Below, in pieces: positions 43,225 through 51,870 of a stretch of DNA of 64,000 bases. The notes beneath the pieces were generated by a model, which did not search any database, had not been told where the DNA came from, and saw only the letters and a list, made by a program, of their open reading frames with translations. Each line of letters begins with the position of its first letter. Within the stretch, counting starts at the first letter, position 1. A program made the translations under genes and the position numbers. The DNA lies in assembly GCF_900112365.1 (NCBI RefSeq), contig NZ_FOLQ01000002.1, positions 558,001 to 622,000 on the forward strand. Reading direction: 5' to 3'. Source of the DNA: Spirosoma endophyticum. Lineage in GTDB: Bacteria > Bacteroidota > Bacteroidia > Cytophagales > Spirosomataceae.

Positions 43225-44232
43225 ATGACCGAATTGCTTCAACTGACCGTTTTAATCCCGCTTTACAACGAAGACGAGTCGCTGCCGGAACTGCATGACT
43301 GGATCGTGCGGGTTGTTACGGAACACCAGTATACCTACGAAATTCTGTTCGTTGACGACGGTAGCACCGATGAGTCATGGGCTGTTGTCGAACGATTGGC
43401 GAGTATCAATCCAAACGTGCGTGGTATCCGATTCAATCGGAACTACGGCAAAACAATGGCGTTGCAAAGTGGCTTTCAGGCCGCGCGAGGACAGGTGTTG
43501 ATTACGATGGATGCCGATTTACAGGATAGTCCCGACGAGATTCCGGAGTTGTATCGGATGATCGTTGAGGATAAATACGATCTGGTGTCGGGCTGGAAAC
43601 AGAAACGCTACGACCCGATTACGAAAACCTTACCGACGAAATTGTTCAATTCGGTTTCGCGCTGGATTTCGGGTGTACAGCTTCACGATTTCAATTGTGG
43701 GTTAAAGGCGTACCGGCAGAAAGTCGTCAAAACCATTGCGCCCGCACTCTACGGCGATATGCACCGAAATCTGCCCATTGTGGCTAACTGGAACGGGTTT
43801 GGCCGGATTGGAGAAAAAGTGGTGCAACACCGCGCCCGTAAGTATGGAACTACCAAATTTGGCCTGGAACGCTTCGTAAATGGCTTTTTGGACGTACTGG
43901 TCATTGCGTTCGTTCATCGGTTTAGCAAGCGACCCATGCACTTTTTTGGTACGTTCGGTACGTTGTCATTCTTTGTCGGAACAGTGCTGGCGGTGTGGCT
44001 GATTGTTGAAAAACTGATCCATATTTCGCAGGGCGTCAAGTTTCGGAATGCTACCGATAACCCGCTGTTTTACTTCGGGTTAGTCGCGATTATTCTCGGC
44101 GTTCAGTTGTTCCTGGCGGGTTTTCTGGGTGAGATGCTGGTGCGGCAATCGCTGGGGAAATCGGCTGATTTACAGATTGCAGAACGCGTTGGTTTTGCTA
44201 CTAATCTGGCCGACTCAGGCAAAGTCAACTGA
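43225..44232 (+). CDS. Family 2 glycosyltransferase (DPM1/ArnC-like) with two membrane helices
   Basis: 335 residues from ATG 43225. GT-A fold: VLIPLYNEDESLPEL, FVDDGSTDESW, MDADLQDSPDEIP (metal-binding DxD type), GLKAYRQKVV. Two C-terminal membrane helices (FFGTFGTLSFFVGTVLAVWL, LFYFGLVAIILGVQLFLAGF) anchor it. Such enzymes usually load a sugar on undecaprenyl phosphate for cell-envelope glycans. Confidence 0.9.
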   Translation: MTELLQLTVLIPLYNEDESLPELHDWIVRVVTEHQYTYEILFVDDGSTDESWAVVERLASINPNVRGIRFNRNYGKTMALQSGFQAARGQVLITMDADLQDSPDEIPELYRMIVEDKYDLVSGWKQKRYDPITKTLPTKLFNSVSRWISGVQLHDFNCGLKAYRQKVVKTIAPALYGDMHRNLPIVANWNGFGRIGEKVVQHRARKYGTTKFGLERFVNGFLDVLVIAFVHRFSKRPMHFFGTFGTLSFFVGTVLAVWLIVEKLIHISQGVKFRNATDNPLFYFGLVAIILGVQLFLAGFLGEMLVRQSLGKSADLQIAERVGFATNLADSGKVN

Positions 44233-44285
44233 GTAAAACAACCAGTTTTCATTTTCCCTTCGTATTTTTACGAATGTTCCGGGCG

Positions 44286-44351
44286 TTCCGTCCGCTTTTT
44301 GCTGGCCTGCAGGGCTATTGATGCAGAAAGCGGACGGAATGTCTCTTTTTA
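44286..44351 (+). terminator. Terminator-like hairpin after the GT2 gene
   Basis: TTCCGTCCGCTTT (44286-44298) pairs with AAAGCGGACGGAA (44327-44339), followed by TGTCTCTTTTT. Good stem and T-rich tail. Confidence 0.7.
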
Positions 44352-44362
44352 TTACGTAATAA
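44349..44362. promoter_or_regulatory. 14-bp perfect palindrome upstream of ppa
   Basis: TTATTACGTAATAA, about 107 bp upstream of the pyrophosphatase ATG. Suitable as a dimeric regulator site; no known consensus is claimed. Confidence 0.35.
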
Positions 44363-44469
44363 ACCTTGATTATTCCACTTTTTTCTTTAAATCGTGCGAG
44401 CTCTTTGCTGAATTTTTACAACCAGTTTTACGAACCAACATATCACTTTATTTTTTTAGAATAACTTCA

Positions 44470-45072
44470 ATGAAGAGTAATTTTAAAGCCCATCCCTGGC
44501 ATGGCATTCCAATTGGCGATTTAGCTCCCAAACAAGTTACCTGTTTTATCGAAATCGTGCCAACCGACACGGTAAAGTACGAAATCGATAAAGCCACGGG
44601 CTATCTCAAAATCGACCGTCCCCAGCAGTATTCCAACGTCCTTCCCGCGTTGTATGGCTTTATCCCACAAACTTTCTGCGGTGAGCAGATTGCGCGCCTT
44701 GCTTCGGATAAATCGGGCCGGGTTGTTGAACATGGCGATGGTGACCCACTCGATATTTGTGTATTAACCGAGCGTGAGATTACGCACGGCGATCTAATCC
44801 TGCAAGCTATCCCCATCGGGGGGTTCCGGCTTATTGATAAAGGTGAGGCCGACGATAAAATCATTGCCGTCCTGAAAGGCGACGCCATGTATGGCCAATA
44901 TACCGAACTGGGGCAACTGCCCGAAGCGGTGGTGAAGCGGCTGCGTCATTACTTCCTGACCTATAAAAACCTGCCTGAAGAGCCCGCCGTTATGGAACTG
45001 GCTAACATCTACGGCCAGGCTGAGGCCTGGGAAGTTATTCAAACCTCCATCAACGATTATAAGCTGATGTAA
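44470..45072 (+). CDS. ppa: Inorganic pyrophosphatase, family I
   Basis: 200 residues from ATG 44470; the frame is open upstream through the intergenic hairpin but without similarity. It carries the DxDPxD metal site in EHGDGDPLDICVLTE, plus YEIDKATGYLKIDR and LPALYGFIPQTFCG. It hydrolyses PPi, pulling biosynthetic reactions forward. Slightly divergent from the E. coli type but clearly the same fold. Confidence 0.93.
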   Translation: MKSNFKAHPWHGIPIGDLAPKQVTCFIEIVPTDTVKYEIDKATGYLKIDRPQQYSNVLPALYGFIPQTFCGEQIARLASDKSGRVVEHGDGDPLDICVLTEREITHGDLILQAIPIGGFRLIDKGEADDKIIAVLKGDAMYGQYTELGQLPEAVVKRLRHYFLTYKNLPEEPAVMELANIYGQAEAWEVIQTSINDYKLM

Positions 45073-45087
45073 AAAATGCACGGTGCG

Positions 45088-45149
45088 TGGTGCCAGGCGC
45101 AGGGTAGGCAGGTGATACAGTATGAATAAGTACCATGCGCCTGGCACCA
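45088..45149. repeat. 19-bp inverted repeat, TGGTGCCAGGCGCA family
   Basis: Arms 45088-45106 and 45131-45149 pair over 19 bp with one mismatch; flanking words GCGTGG and CCCCACGC extend the symmetry loosely. Right after the ppa stop; four T follow, so it may also terminate. Confidence 0.82.
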
Positions 45150-45227
45150 TGCCCCACGCTTTTACAACCATTCGTCCGTTATTTTACACACTTAACATTT
45201 TTATAGCCTGGGAATTTACTTCCGGGC

Positions 45228-45235
45228 TATATTTG
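45228..45235 (+). promoter_or_regulatory. TAnnTTTG element for sppA
   Basis: TATATTTG, 32 bp before the ATG. It overlaps the right side of an imperfect hairpin (ATAGCCTGG / CCGGGCTAT). Confidence 0.5.
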
Positions 45236-45267
45236 TAATAGGCCTGTTAAACAAGGGCTTCTTTTTC

Positions 45268-47037
45268 ATGCTACAGTTTCTTAAGTATGTACTGGCCACA
45301 GTTGTTGGCTTATTAGTGTTTTCATTCGTTGGCATTTTGATGTTGATTGGGGTGGGGGCTGCTTTGTCGTCGTCGGACGATAAGAAAGCCGATGTGAAGG
45401 AAAATTCGGTACTGAAACTAAATCTTGACATACCCATTGAGGAACGTAGTAACGAAAATCCGTTCAACGGTTTTGGGCCTTTTAGCGGACCGAGCGATGC
45501 CATTGGTTTAATTGAATTGAAGCAGGCGCTCAAGAACGCTAAGGAAGATAATAACATCAAGGGCATCTACATGCAAAGCGAAAGCCCAAGCGGTGGGTGG
45601 GCGTCTCTCGAAGAAGTCCGCAATGCGCTGATCGACTTCAAACAATCGAAGAAATTTGTGTATGCCTACGCCGAGGGCATGACCGAAAAAGGCTATTACC
45701 TCGCGTCGGTTGCCGATAAAATTTACCTGAATCCCGCTGGCGATCTGGAATGGAACGGCCTGAATGCCGAACTGTCGTTCTTTAAGGGTACGCTCGAAAA
45801 ATTGGGAGTGAAACCCGAAATCTTCAAAGTTGGTGATTTCAAAAGTGCCGTCGAGCCGTTTGTTCGTGATAACATGAGCGATCCTAACCGCCTGCAGGTT
45901 ACGTCTTTTCTGAATTCGATCAATAATCACATGCTGGTGCGGGTGGCGCAAAGCCGGAATCTGCGGGTAGATTCACTCAAATACTATGCGGACAAACTGG
46001 TGATCCAAAAGCCCGAAGATGCATTACGTACCAAACTGATAACGAATATTGGCTATCAGGACGAACTGGAGAGCGTCATCCGCAAACAGTTGAACATCGA
46101 AGCGAAAAAGAAAATCAACTACGTGTTGCTGAGCAAATACGCCGATCGAGACAAAGATGAGGAAAACGTAGGGGGGGGCGCAGACCGAATTGCCGTGATT
46201 ATCGCGTCGGGTGATATCGTTTCGGGCAAAAGCAGTGACAGCAACATCGGCTCGGAATCAATCGTAGAAGAACTGCGCAAAGCCCGCTTAGATGATAAAG
46301 TGAAAGCAATTGTGCTACGTGTAAACTCGGGCGGTGGTAGTGCGTTGGCATCAGACGTTATGTTCCGCGAGGTGGAACTGGCCAAAAAAGCCAAGCCCGT
46401 TATCGGTTCTATGTCTGATTACGCAGCTTCGGGTGGCTACTACATGCTTATGGGATGCAACAAGATCGTGGCCGAACCAAACACCATTACGGGCTCCATT
46501 GGGGTATTTGCGTTGCTGTTCAATACCGAAACGTTCTTTAAAGATAAACTTGGCGTTACGTATGATCGCGTCAAAACGAACGAAAACGCTGACTTCCCAA
46601 CCGGCACCCATGAGATGACTCCCTTTCAGAAGCAGGTAATGCAGAAGTCTACGGAACGTATCTATGCTGAATTTACGAGTAAGGCCGCAGCCGGTCGCAA
46701 CTTGCCTGTCGACAGCCTCCGGGCCATTGCGGGTGGACGCGTCTGGACGGGAACCCAGGGCAAAGCCATTGGCCTGGTTGACCAACTGGGTGGCCTGGAC
46801 GATGCCATTAAACTGGCCGCTCAATCGGCTAAGCTCAAAGACGGCGACTACAAATTGAAATATCAGCCGCGTAAAAAACCATTCGTAGAGCAATTGATGA
46901 GTTCGTTTGGGGGCGATGAGGAGGCTAAAATGCAGGCGCAACTTGGCGAACTGGCTCCGTATGTAAAATATTTGAAGAAGCTAAAAACGTTGGAAGGCAT
47001 TCAGATGCGCTTGCCATTCGAGATGGAAATTCGATAA
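45268..47037 (+). CDS. sppA: Signal peptide peptidase SppA, 67K type
   Basis: 589 residues. N-terminal membrane helix (VLATVVGLLVFSFVGILMLI), then two S49 peptidase repeats. The nucleophile is Ser388 in SDYAASGGYYM of the second repeat; the partner Lys is probably Lys151 in ASVADKIYLNP of the first. It cuts cleaved signal peptides in the membrane. Single gene with promoter and terminator of its own. Confidence 0.94.
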   Translation: MLQFLKYVLATVVGLLVFSFVGILMLIGVGAALSSSDDKKADVKENSVLKLNLDIPIEERSNENPFNGFGPFSGPSDAIGLIELKQALKNAKEDNNIKGIYMQSESPSGGWASLEEVRNALIDFKQSKKFVYAYAEGMTEKGYYLASVADKIYLNPAGDLEWNGLNAELSFFKGTLEKLGVKPEIFKVGDFKSAVEPFVRDNMSDPNRLQVTSFLNSINNHMLVRVAQSRNLRVDSLKYYADKLVIQKPEDALRTKLITNIGYQDELESVIRKQLNIEAKKKINYVLLSKYADRDKDEENVGGGADRIAVIIASGDIVSGKSSDSNIGSESIVEELRKARLDDKVKAIVLRVNSGGGSALASDVMFREVELAKKAKPVIGSMSDYAASGGYYMLMGCNKIVAEPNTITGSIGVFALLFNTETFFKDKLGVTYDRVKTNENADFPTGTHEMTPFQKQVMQKSTERIYAEFTSKAAAGRNLPVDSLRAIAGGRVWTGTQGKAIGLVDQLGGLDDAIKLAAQSAKLKDGDYKLKYQPRKKPFVEQLMSSFGGDEEAKMQAQLGELAPYVKYLKKLKTLEGIQMRLPFEMEIR

Positions 47038-47062
47038 GTAAAGTTTGGTTTACCAGTAGTTG

Positions 47063-47101
47063 GACCCGTACGATTCCTAAACCGTATGGGTCTTTTTTTT
47101 A
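47063..47101 (+). terminator. Terminator after sppA
   Basis: GACCCGTACG (47063-47072) pairs with CGTATGGGTC (47083-47092) with one G-T wobble, then eight T. Confidence 0.85.
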
Positions 47102-47126
47102 TCTTTCGCTACGTAATCCGGATCTG

Positions 47127-47951
47127 ATGCAAACACTCCCCATTCATTTCGACTTGTTCGCGTTTATCATCCTGCTGGGGGTGGCGCAGGGCCTGTTTCT
47201 GGGCGTTTTTTTCCTCACTGGCAAACGTGGTCACAGCGTATCGAATCGTTGCATGGGCTGGCTCATGCTGGCATTGTCGGCGGTTATCGGGGAGATGTTT
47301 CTCTGCTACACCAACTACATGTTTCGGGTACTAACCTTTGTTGACTTTTCGGAACCGCTCAATTTTGTGATGGCTCCGCTGTTTTTCTTCTTTGTTTTTG
47401 CCCGACTTCGGGGACGATTGCCGCGTTGGTGGGGCTTACATTTTGTGCCAGCTATTCTTTGGGCGATCAATTCAATTTCCTGGCTTTATCAGCCCATTGC
47501 GCTCAAATACAACAACTACCTCCACGCCTATCACCCCGAACTTCCGTTTGCGCACGAACCGCCTAGCTATCTACCCGAAGATTTTTTCGGCATTCGGGAC
47601 TACATTGATGAAATGACCATCGTCAGCTGCCTGGTTTATAATGTGCTGGCTTTAGTACTGGTTTACCGAACGTATCGGCAGTCAGGCCGGCCGTTCTGGC
47701 AGCGTTCACCTGTCCGGCTGGCCCAGCTACGTAATCAGAGTCTCCTGTTCCTGGTGCTGCCTCCGCTGATCGTAATTATTAAACCGCAGTTTTATGAAGA
47801 TCTGGGCGATTATCTGCTCGCCTGTTACCTGACGGTGATCATTTATGTCACGAGCATCCGTGTCATGGCTGATTCCAGCTTTTTCGTCGATGAGCCAGAA
47901 CCACAACCCGCCTTGCCGGAAGCAGAGGCTGAGCCGAGAAAGAAATACTAG
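47127..47951 (+). CDS. Membrane sensor half of an AraC-type regulator, ended by an in-frame TAG
   Basis: 274 residues with seven or so membrane helices (for example FAFIILLGVAQGLFLGVFFL at the start) and an acidic tail ending PRKKY. Many Bacteroidota regulators have this membrane domain fused to an AraC helix-turn-helix. Here TAG at 47949-47951 interrupts; the same frame continues with KSSLSEEVEEA and the full AraC domain. Removing that one stop gives a normal 399-residue regulator. Either a recent nonsense mutation, a read error, or a truly split gene. Confidence 0.75.
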   Translation: MQTLPIHFDLFAFIILLGVAQGLFLGVFFLTGKRGHSVSNRCMGWLMLALSAVIGEMFLCYTNYMFRVLTFVDFSEPLNFVMAPLFFFFVFARLRGRLPRWWGLHFVPAILWAINSISWLYQPIALKYNNYLHAYHPELPFAHEPPSYLPEDFFGIRDYIDEMTIVSCLVYNVLALVLVYRTYRQSGRPFWQRSPVRLAQLRNQSLLFLVLPPLIVIIKPQFYEDLGDYLLACYLTVIIYVTSIRVMADSSFFVDEPEPQPALPEAEAEPRKKY

Positions 47952-47960
47952 AAATCATCT

Positions 47961-48326
47961 TTGTCGGAGGAAGTAGAGGAGGCTATCCTGCAAAAACTTA
48001 CGCGACTGATGGAGGAACAGAAACCCTATCTGCAAAGCGATTTGTCGCTATCGAAATTAGCCGGACAACTGAATACATCCCCGCATCACTTGTCGCAACT
48101 ACTGAATGATCGGCTTGACCAGAGCTTTTTCGATATGCTGGCCACATATCGGGTTCGGGAGGCTCAGTTGTTGTTAAACGATCCCGCAACGGCTCACCTC
48201 AAGATCGACGAAATTGCCGAGCGGGTTGGCTATAATTCGACGTCGGCTTTTCACACCGCCTTCAAGCGGCTGACCAATCAGACACCGGCACAATTTCGGG
48301 CAAAGGGCTTGGGGCAGGGAGCATAA
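47961..48326 (+). CDS. AraC-type DNA-binding half, same frame as the membrane half
   Basis: 121 residues if started at the TTG 47961; ATG 48009 is another possible start. It holds the two helix-turn-helix units of AraC: LSKLAGQLNTSPHHLSQLLN and IDEIAERVGYNSTSAFHTAF, then KRLTNQTPAQFR. It should bind DNA but lost its link to the membrane sensor by the TAG upstream. No strong ribosome-binding site was seen before either start. Confidence 0.75.
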   Translation: MSEEVEEAILQKLTRLMEEQKPYLQSDLSLSKLAGQLNTSPHHLSQLLNDRLDQSFFDMLATYRVREAQLLLNDPATAHLKIDEIAERVGYNSTSAFHTAFKRLTNQTPAQFRAKGLGQGA

Positions 48327-48374
48327 AGCTCCTTCCCGGTCGGGATGAACTTCATGATTGTCGGGAAATAGGGC

Positions 48375-48448
48375 ATTGGGGGCATTGAGGGTGCACTTTT
48401 GGGCATCAAATCAAACCACAAGCTCATGCAGCCTACAATGCCCCCAAT
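48375..48448. repeat. 13-bp inverted repeat over the acyltransferase start
   Basis: ATTGGGGGCATTG (48375-48387) pairs perfectly with CAATGCCCCCAAT (48436-48448). The first ATG (48426) lies in the loop and the second (48438) in the right arm, so a hairpin could hide the start region. Confidence 0.7.
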
Positions 48449-49676
48449 AGTCTCTGACTTTGTCTCCCGGACTACGCGCTCCGTGCCCTATGCTCCAAGT
48501 TCTGCGCCCCAGACACTCACCGCACGACGCTACGACCTCGACTGGCTCCGTGTCATTGCCATTCTGACCCTATTGTTTCATCACACCGGAATGATTTATG
48601 TGTCGTGGTACTGGCACATTAAAAGCGCCGAACATAGCCGGTCGATGGAGGAAGTGATGCGCTGGTTACATTGCTGGCGTATGCCACTCATGTTTTTTAT
48701 CTCGGGCGCCGGTACGTTCTTCGCGTTACGTAAACGGTCGTTTGGTTCTTATGCGGGTGAGCGTTTCCGGCGTTTGCTGATACCCCTGTTGTTTGGGATG
48801 CTGGTTATCGTTCCACCCCAGATTTATATAGAATGGGTTTTTCGGAACCGGTTTACCGGCAGTTATGCTGAATTCTATCCTGAAGTGTTCAACTTTCAAC
48901 CGTATCAGGAAGGCGGTACCGGTGGCGCGTTTAGCTGGCATCACCTGTGGTTCATCGCTTATTTGTTTATTTACTCGCTACTGAGCATTCCCCTCTTCCG
49001 CTGGTTAAAAAGCGAATCGGGGCAACGGTTCACCGACCGCCTTGGTCGACTCATGGCTAAGCCGGGCGGGGCGCTGTGGCTGGTTGGTTTTCTGCTTTTC
49101 AACGACGTAGCGCTAGGCGGCTTTTTCCCGAATGAGACGCATGCGCTGGTGAATGACTGGGCGTATTTCGTGAAAAACCTCCTGCTGTTCTGGATGGGTT
49201 ATATGCTGGTGAGTCGGCGTGATTTCTGGCAGACAATTGCCGACCAGCGACGCTATTTTCTGGTCGCTACGCTGATTTGCACGGTTATTATGTATGGCGC
49301 ACGGGTATTTGTTAGCTATGAGACCGTTGAAAATTTTCAGTTACTAACAACCCTCTTCAGCTTCAACCGGCTTGGACTGACCTGGTTTTCGGTGCTGACA
49401 ACGATTGCTTACGGTTACCGATACCTGAATAGGAATCCATCCTGGAATGGCCGCCCAATATTGCCTTATCTGAATGAAGCGGTTTATCCATTTTATATTT
49501 TGCACCAGACAGTTATCGTGCTGATTGGCTACTACGTACTGACGCGAACTCAGCTCGGTATTTACGGTGGGTTTCTGGTTATAAGCCTTTCGTCCTTAGT
49601 CGTTTGTGCGGTAATTTACACATTTTTGATCCGGCCATTTAAATTGACTCGGGTGCTGTTCGGCCTGAAAGTATAG
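48426..49676 (+). CDS. Acyltransferase 3-family membrane protein
   Basis: 416 residues from ATG 48426 (a TTG nine codons upstream or ATG 48438 are alternatives). About ten membrane helices. Acyltransferase 3 features: RYDLDWLRVIAILTLLFHH with the catalytic His pair region, WRMPLMFFISGAGTFFALR, FSWHHLWFIAYLFIYSLLS. It probably acetylates or succinylates an envelope glycan or lipid. The first 30 residues come from repeat-like DNA and look unlike the family. Confidence 0.88.
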   Translation: MQPTMPPIVSDFVSRTTRSVPYAPSSAPQTLTARRYDLDWLRVIAILTLLFHHTGMIYVSWYWHIKSAEHSRSMEEVMRWLHCWRMPLMFFISGAGTFFALRKRSFGSYAGERFRRLLIPLLFGMLVIVPPQIYIEWVFRNRFTGSYAEFYPEVFNFQPYQEGGTGGAFSWHHLWFIAYLFIYSLLSIPLFRWLKSESGQRFTDRLGRLMAKPGGALWLVGFLLFNDVALGGFFPNETHALVNDWAYFVKNLLLFWMGYMLVSRRDFWQTIADQRRYFLVATLICTVIMYGARVFVSYETVENFQLLTTLFSFNRLGLTWFSVLTTIAYGYRYLNRNPSWNGRPILPYLNEAVYPFYILHQTVIVLIGYYVLTRTQLGIYGGFLVISLSSLVVCAVIYTFLIRPFKLTRVLFGLKV

Positions 49677-49720
49677 GCTTTGGCCACTCCTCTCATACAT
49701 ACATTCACCAGCTTATTTTT

Positions 49721-51685
49721 ATGAAATTCTTACAAAAAACGGGTCTATTCGTCCTACTGGTCCTTCTGCTTCTAAGTCGACCCATGCCTGTTAGCGGACA
49801 GTTAACCTCACAACCTTCCAATTCAGTAGAATGGCCCAATTACGGAAATGATGCAGGCGGCATGCGATTTTCGCCCCTGAAACAAATCAACATGGCCAAT
49901 GTAAAGCAGTTAACCGTCGCCTGGACATTCCGGACCGGCGAATTAGAGCTGTATAAAGGCACTTATGCGGAGGAAAAAGCCGCTTTTGAAGCCACACCCC
50001 TCATGGTAGATGGGACACTTTTTTTCAGTACACCGACCTCACGGGTTTTTGCCATAGATGCCGCTACAGGTCAGAAGAAATGGGATTATGACCCCGATGT
50101 TTACCTGCGCCAGGATTTGTCTGAACTCACGTCCAGAGGTGTTTCGTTCTGGCCTACTCCTCAGGTAAAAGCGACAGCAAGCAACGTAGCGAAACGGATT
50201 TTTGTGGCAACCATCGACGGGCGACTCATCGCGTTGGATGCCGCTACCGGAAAGCCCGTTGCTACGTTCGGAAAGGCCGGTAGTGTGGATTTGCGGCAGG
50301 GTATCGGTAATATCAGCGTTACGTCGCCACCGGCAGTTGTTGGCAATACAATTGTGGTTGGTTCATCAATGGGCGATAACCAGCGATTTAATTATGAGCG
50401 GGGCGTAGTACGTGCCTACGATGCATTGACGGGGGCCTTGCGTTGGAGCTGGGACCCGATTCCCCGCACCAAAGGTGACGCCGGTTTTGAGACATGGAAA
50501 GGCCCAAACGTTGGCCAAACAGGCGCTGCCAATGCCTGGTCGTTGATTTCGGCTGATGCCGAACGCGACCTGGTTTTTATACCCACCACCAGCCCAAGTC
50601 CCGACTACTACGGTGGCGAACGATTGGGGAAGAACTTGGGCGCCAACTCGATTGTAGCGATTCGGGCCTCTACGGGTAAAGTTGCCTGGCAATTTCAGAC
50701 CGTCCACCACGATATCTGGGATTATGACAATGCTTCGCAGCCGGTGTTACTGCCCTTTATGCAAAACGGAAAAACGGTTCCTGCCGTAGCGGTCGGCACC
50801 AAAACGGGCTACATATTCATCCTGAATCGGGAAACGGGCGTTCCACTGTTGCCGGTCGAAGAGCGGCCCATGCCGGCCTCCACCGTTCCAGGTGAAGAAG
50901 CGTTTCCCACACAACCTGTTCCCACGACGTTACCCGCACTGGGTTTACAAAAGGCGGAGGCCTGGGGGCCGACACCGGCTGACAAAGCTGTTGCCCAGCA
51001 ACGTATCGACAGCCTTGAGTACAAGGGGATTTTTACACCACCTTCGCTACGGGGAAGTCTCATGACGCCGGGGAATGTCGGGGGTGTTCACTGGGGCGGC
51101 ATGTGTTACGATCCTGAATCGGGTTTGCTCATCACAAATGTCAATCGGATGGCGGCCGTTATTCGCCTGGTGCCGCGCGAGAAACTAGCCGAAACGGTGA
51201 AGAATGATCAGGCGCTTCTTCGGGCTGAAACCGGCATGCAGTCAGGAACACCCTATGTGGTGAAGCGGGATTATATGTTCACAAAAAGCGACAAAGGAAT
51301 CATGATGCAAACGGCCCCACCCTGGGGTACTCTGGCGGCCGTAAACCTACAGAAAGGCAAGCTGGAATGGGAAGTGCCGCTGGGGTATATGATGGACCCT
51401 GAAAAATACCCGCAGGCTAGGCAATGGGGTTCCCTGAATTTTGGGGGTGCGATCGTCACGGCGGGCGGACTGGTATTTGTGGCTGCGAGTTTGGACGGAC
51501 ATTTTCGGGCGTTCAAAACGCAGGATGGTAGCTTGCAATGGGAGGTTCCGCTGCCCGCTAGTGGGCAAGCTACGCCCATGACGTATCAGCTAAATGGGCA
51601 GCAATACGTAGTGATTGCGGCTGGCGGCCATGGGAAGTTAGGCACCAAACTGGGTGACTACGTCGTGGCGTATCGCTTGCCTTGA
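49721..51685 (+). CDS. PQQ-dependent dehydrogenase (quinoprotein glucose dehydrogenase type)
   Basis: 654 residues. Signal peptide, then an eight-bladed propeller with PQQ-domain repeats: EWPNYGNDAGGMRFSPL, VFAIDAATGQKKWDYD, LIALDAATGKPVATFG, DIWDYDNASQPVLLP, LEWEVPLGYMM. It oxidises sugars or alcohols in the periplasm using pyrroloquinoline quinone. There is no N-terminal membrane domain and no fused cytochrome c. No PQQ synthesis genes are in the window. Confidence 0.9.
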   Translation: MKFLQKTGLFVLLVLLLLSRPMPVSGQLTSQPSNSVEWPNYGNDAGGMRFSPLKQINMANVKQLTVAWTFRTGELELYKGTYAEEKAAFEATPLMVDGTLFFSTPTSRVFAIDAATGQKKWDYDPDVYLRQDLSELTSRGVSFWPTPQVKATASNVAKRIFVATIDGRLIALDAATGKPVATFGKAGSVDLRQGIGNISVTSPPAVVGNTIVVGSSMGDNQRFNYERGVVRAYDALTGALRWSWDPIPRTKGDAGFETWKGPNVGQTGAANAWSLISADAERDLVFIPTTSPSPDYYGGERLGKNLGANSIVAIRASTGKVAWQFQTVHHDIWDYDNASQPVLLPFMQNGKTVPAVAVGTKTGYIFILNRETGVPLLPVEERPMPASTVPGEEAFPTQPVPTTLPALGLQKAEAWGPTPADKAVAQQRIDSLEYKGIFTPPSLRGSLMTPGNVGGVHWGGMCYDPESGLLITNVNRMAAVIRLVPREKLAETVKNDQALLRAETGMQSGTPYVVKRDYMFTKSDKGIMMQTAPPWGTLAAVNLQKGKLEWEVPLGYMMDPEKYPQARQWGSLNFGGAIVTAGGLVFVAASLDGHFRAFKTQDGSLQWEVPLPASGQATPMTYQLNGQQYVVIAAGGHGKLGTKLGDYVVAYRLP

Positions 51686-51763
51686 TTAGCGGTCGATCCG
51701 GTTTATGGCTGGATTTAGGGGCAGCAGGTCAGGGCGTTTAGTGCCAGAATCAGGTTTTAAACG

Positions 51764-51771
51764 TAGATTTG
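51764..51771 (+). promoter_or_regulatory. TAnnTTTG element for the YegD-like gene
   Basis: TAGATTTG about 100 bp upstream of the ATG at 51871; overlaps an ACGTAG motif. Confidence 0.4.
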
Positions 51772-51870
51772 CGCCCTTTTATCCATCAAAAGTCGTGAAC
51801 ATCGCTTCTTTGCGATCATAAGCATTTGATCCTGAGAAGTTCTGCACGATGACATCTGAGACAGACCGGA

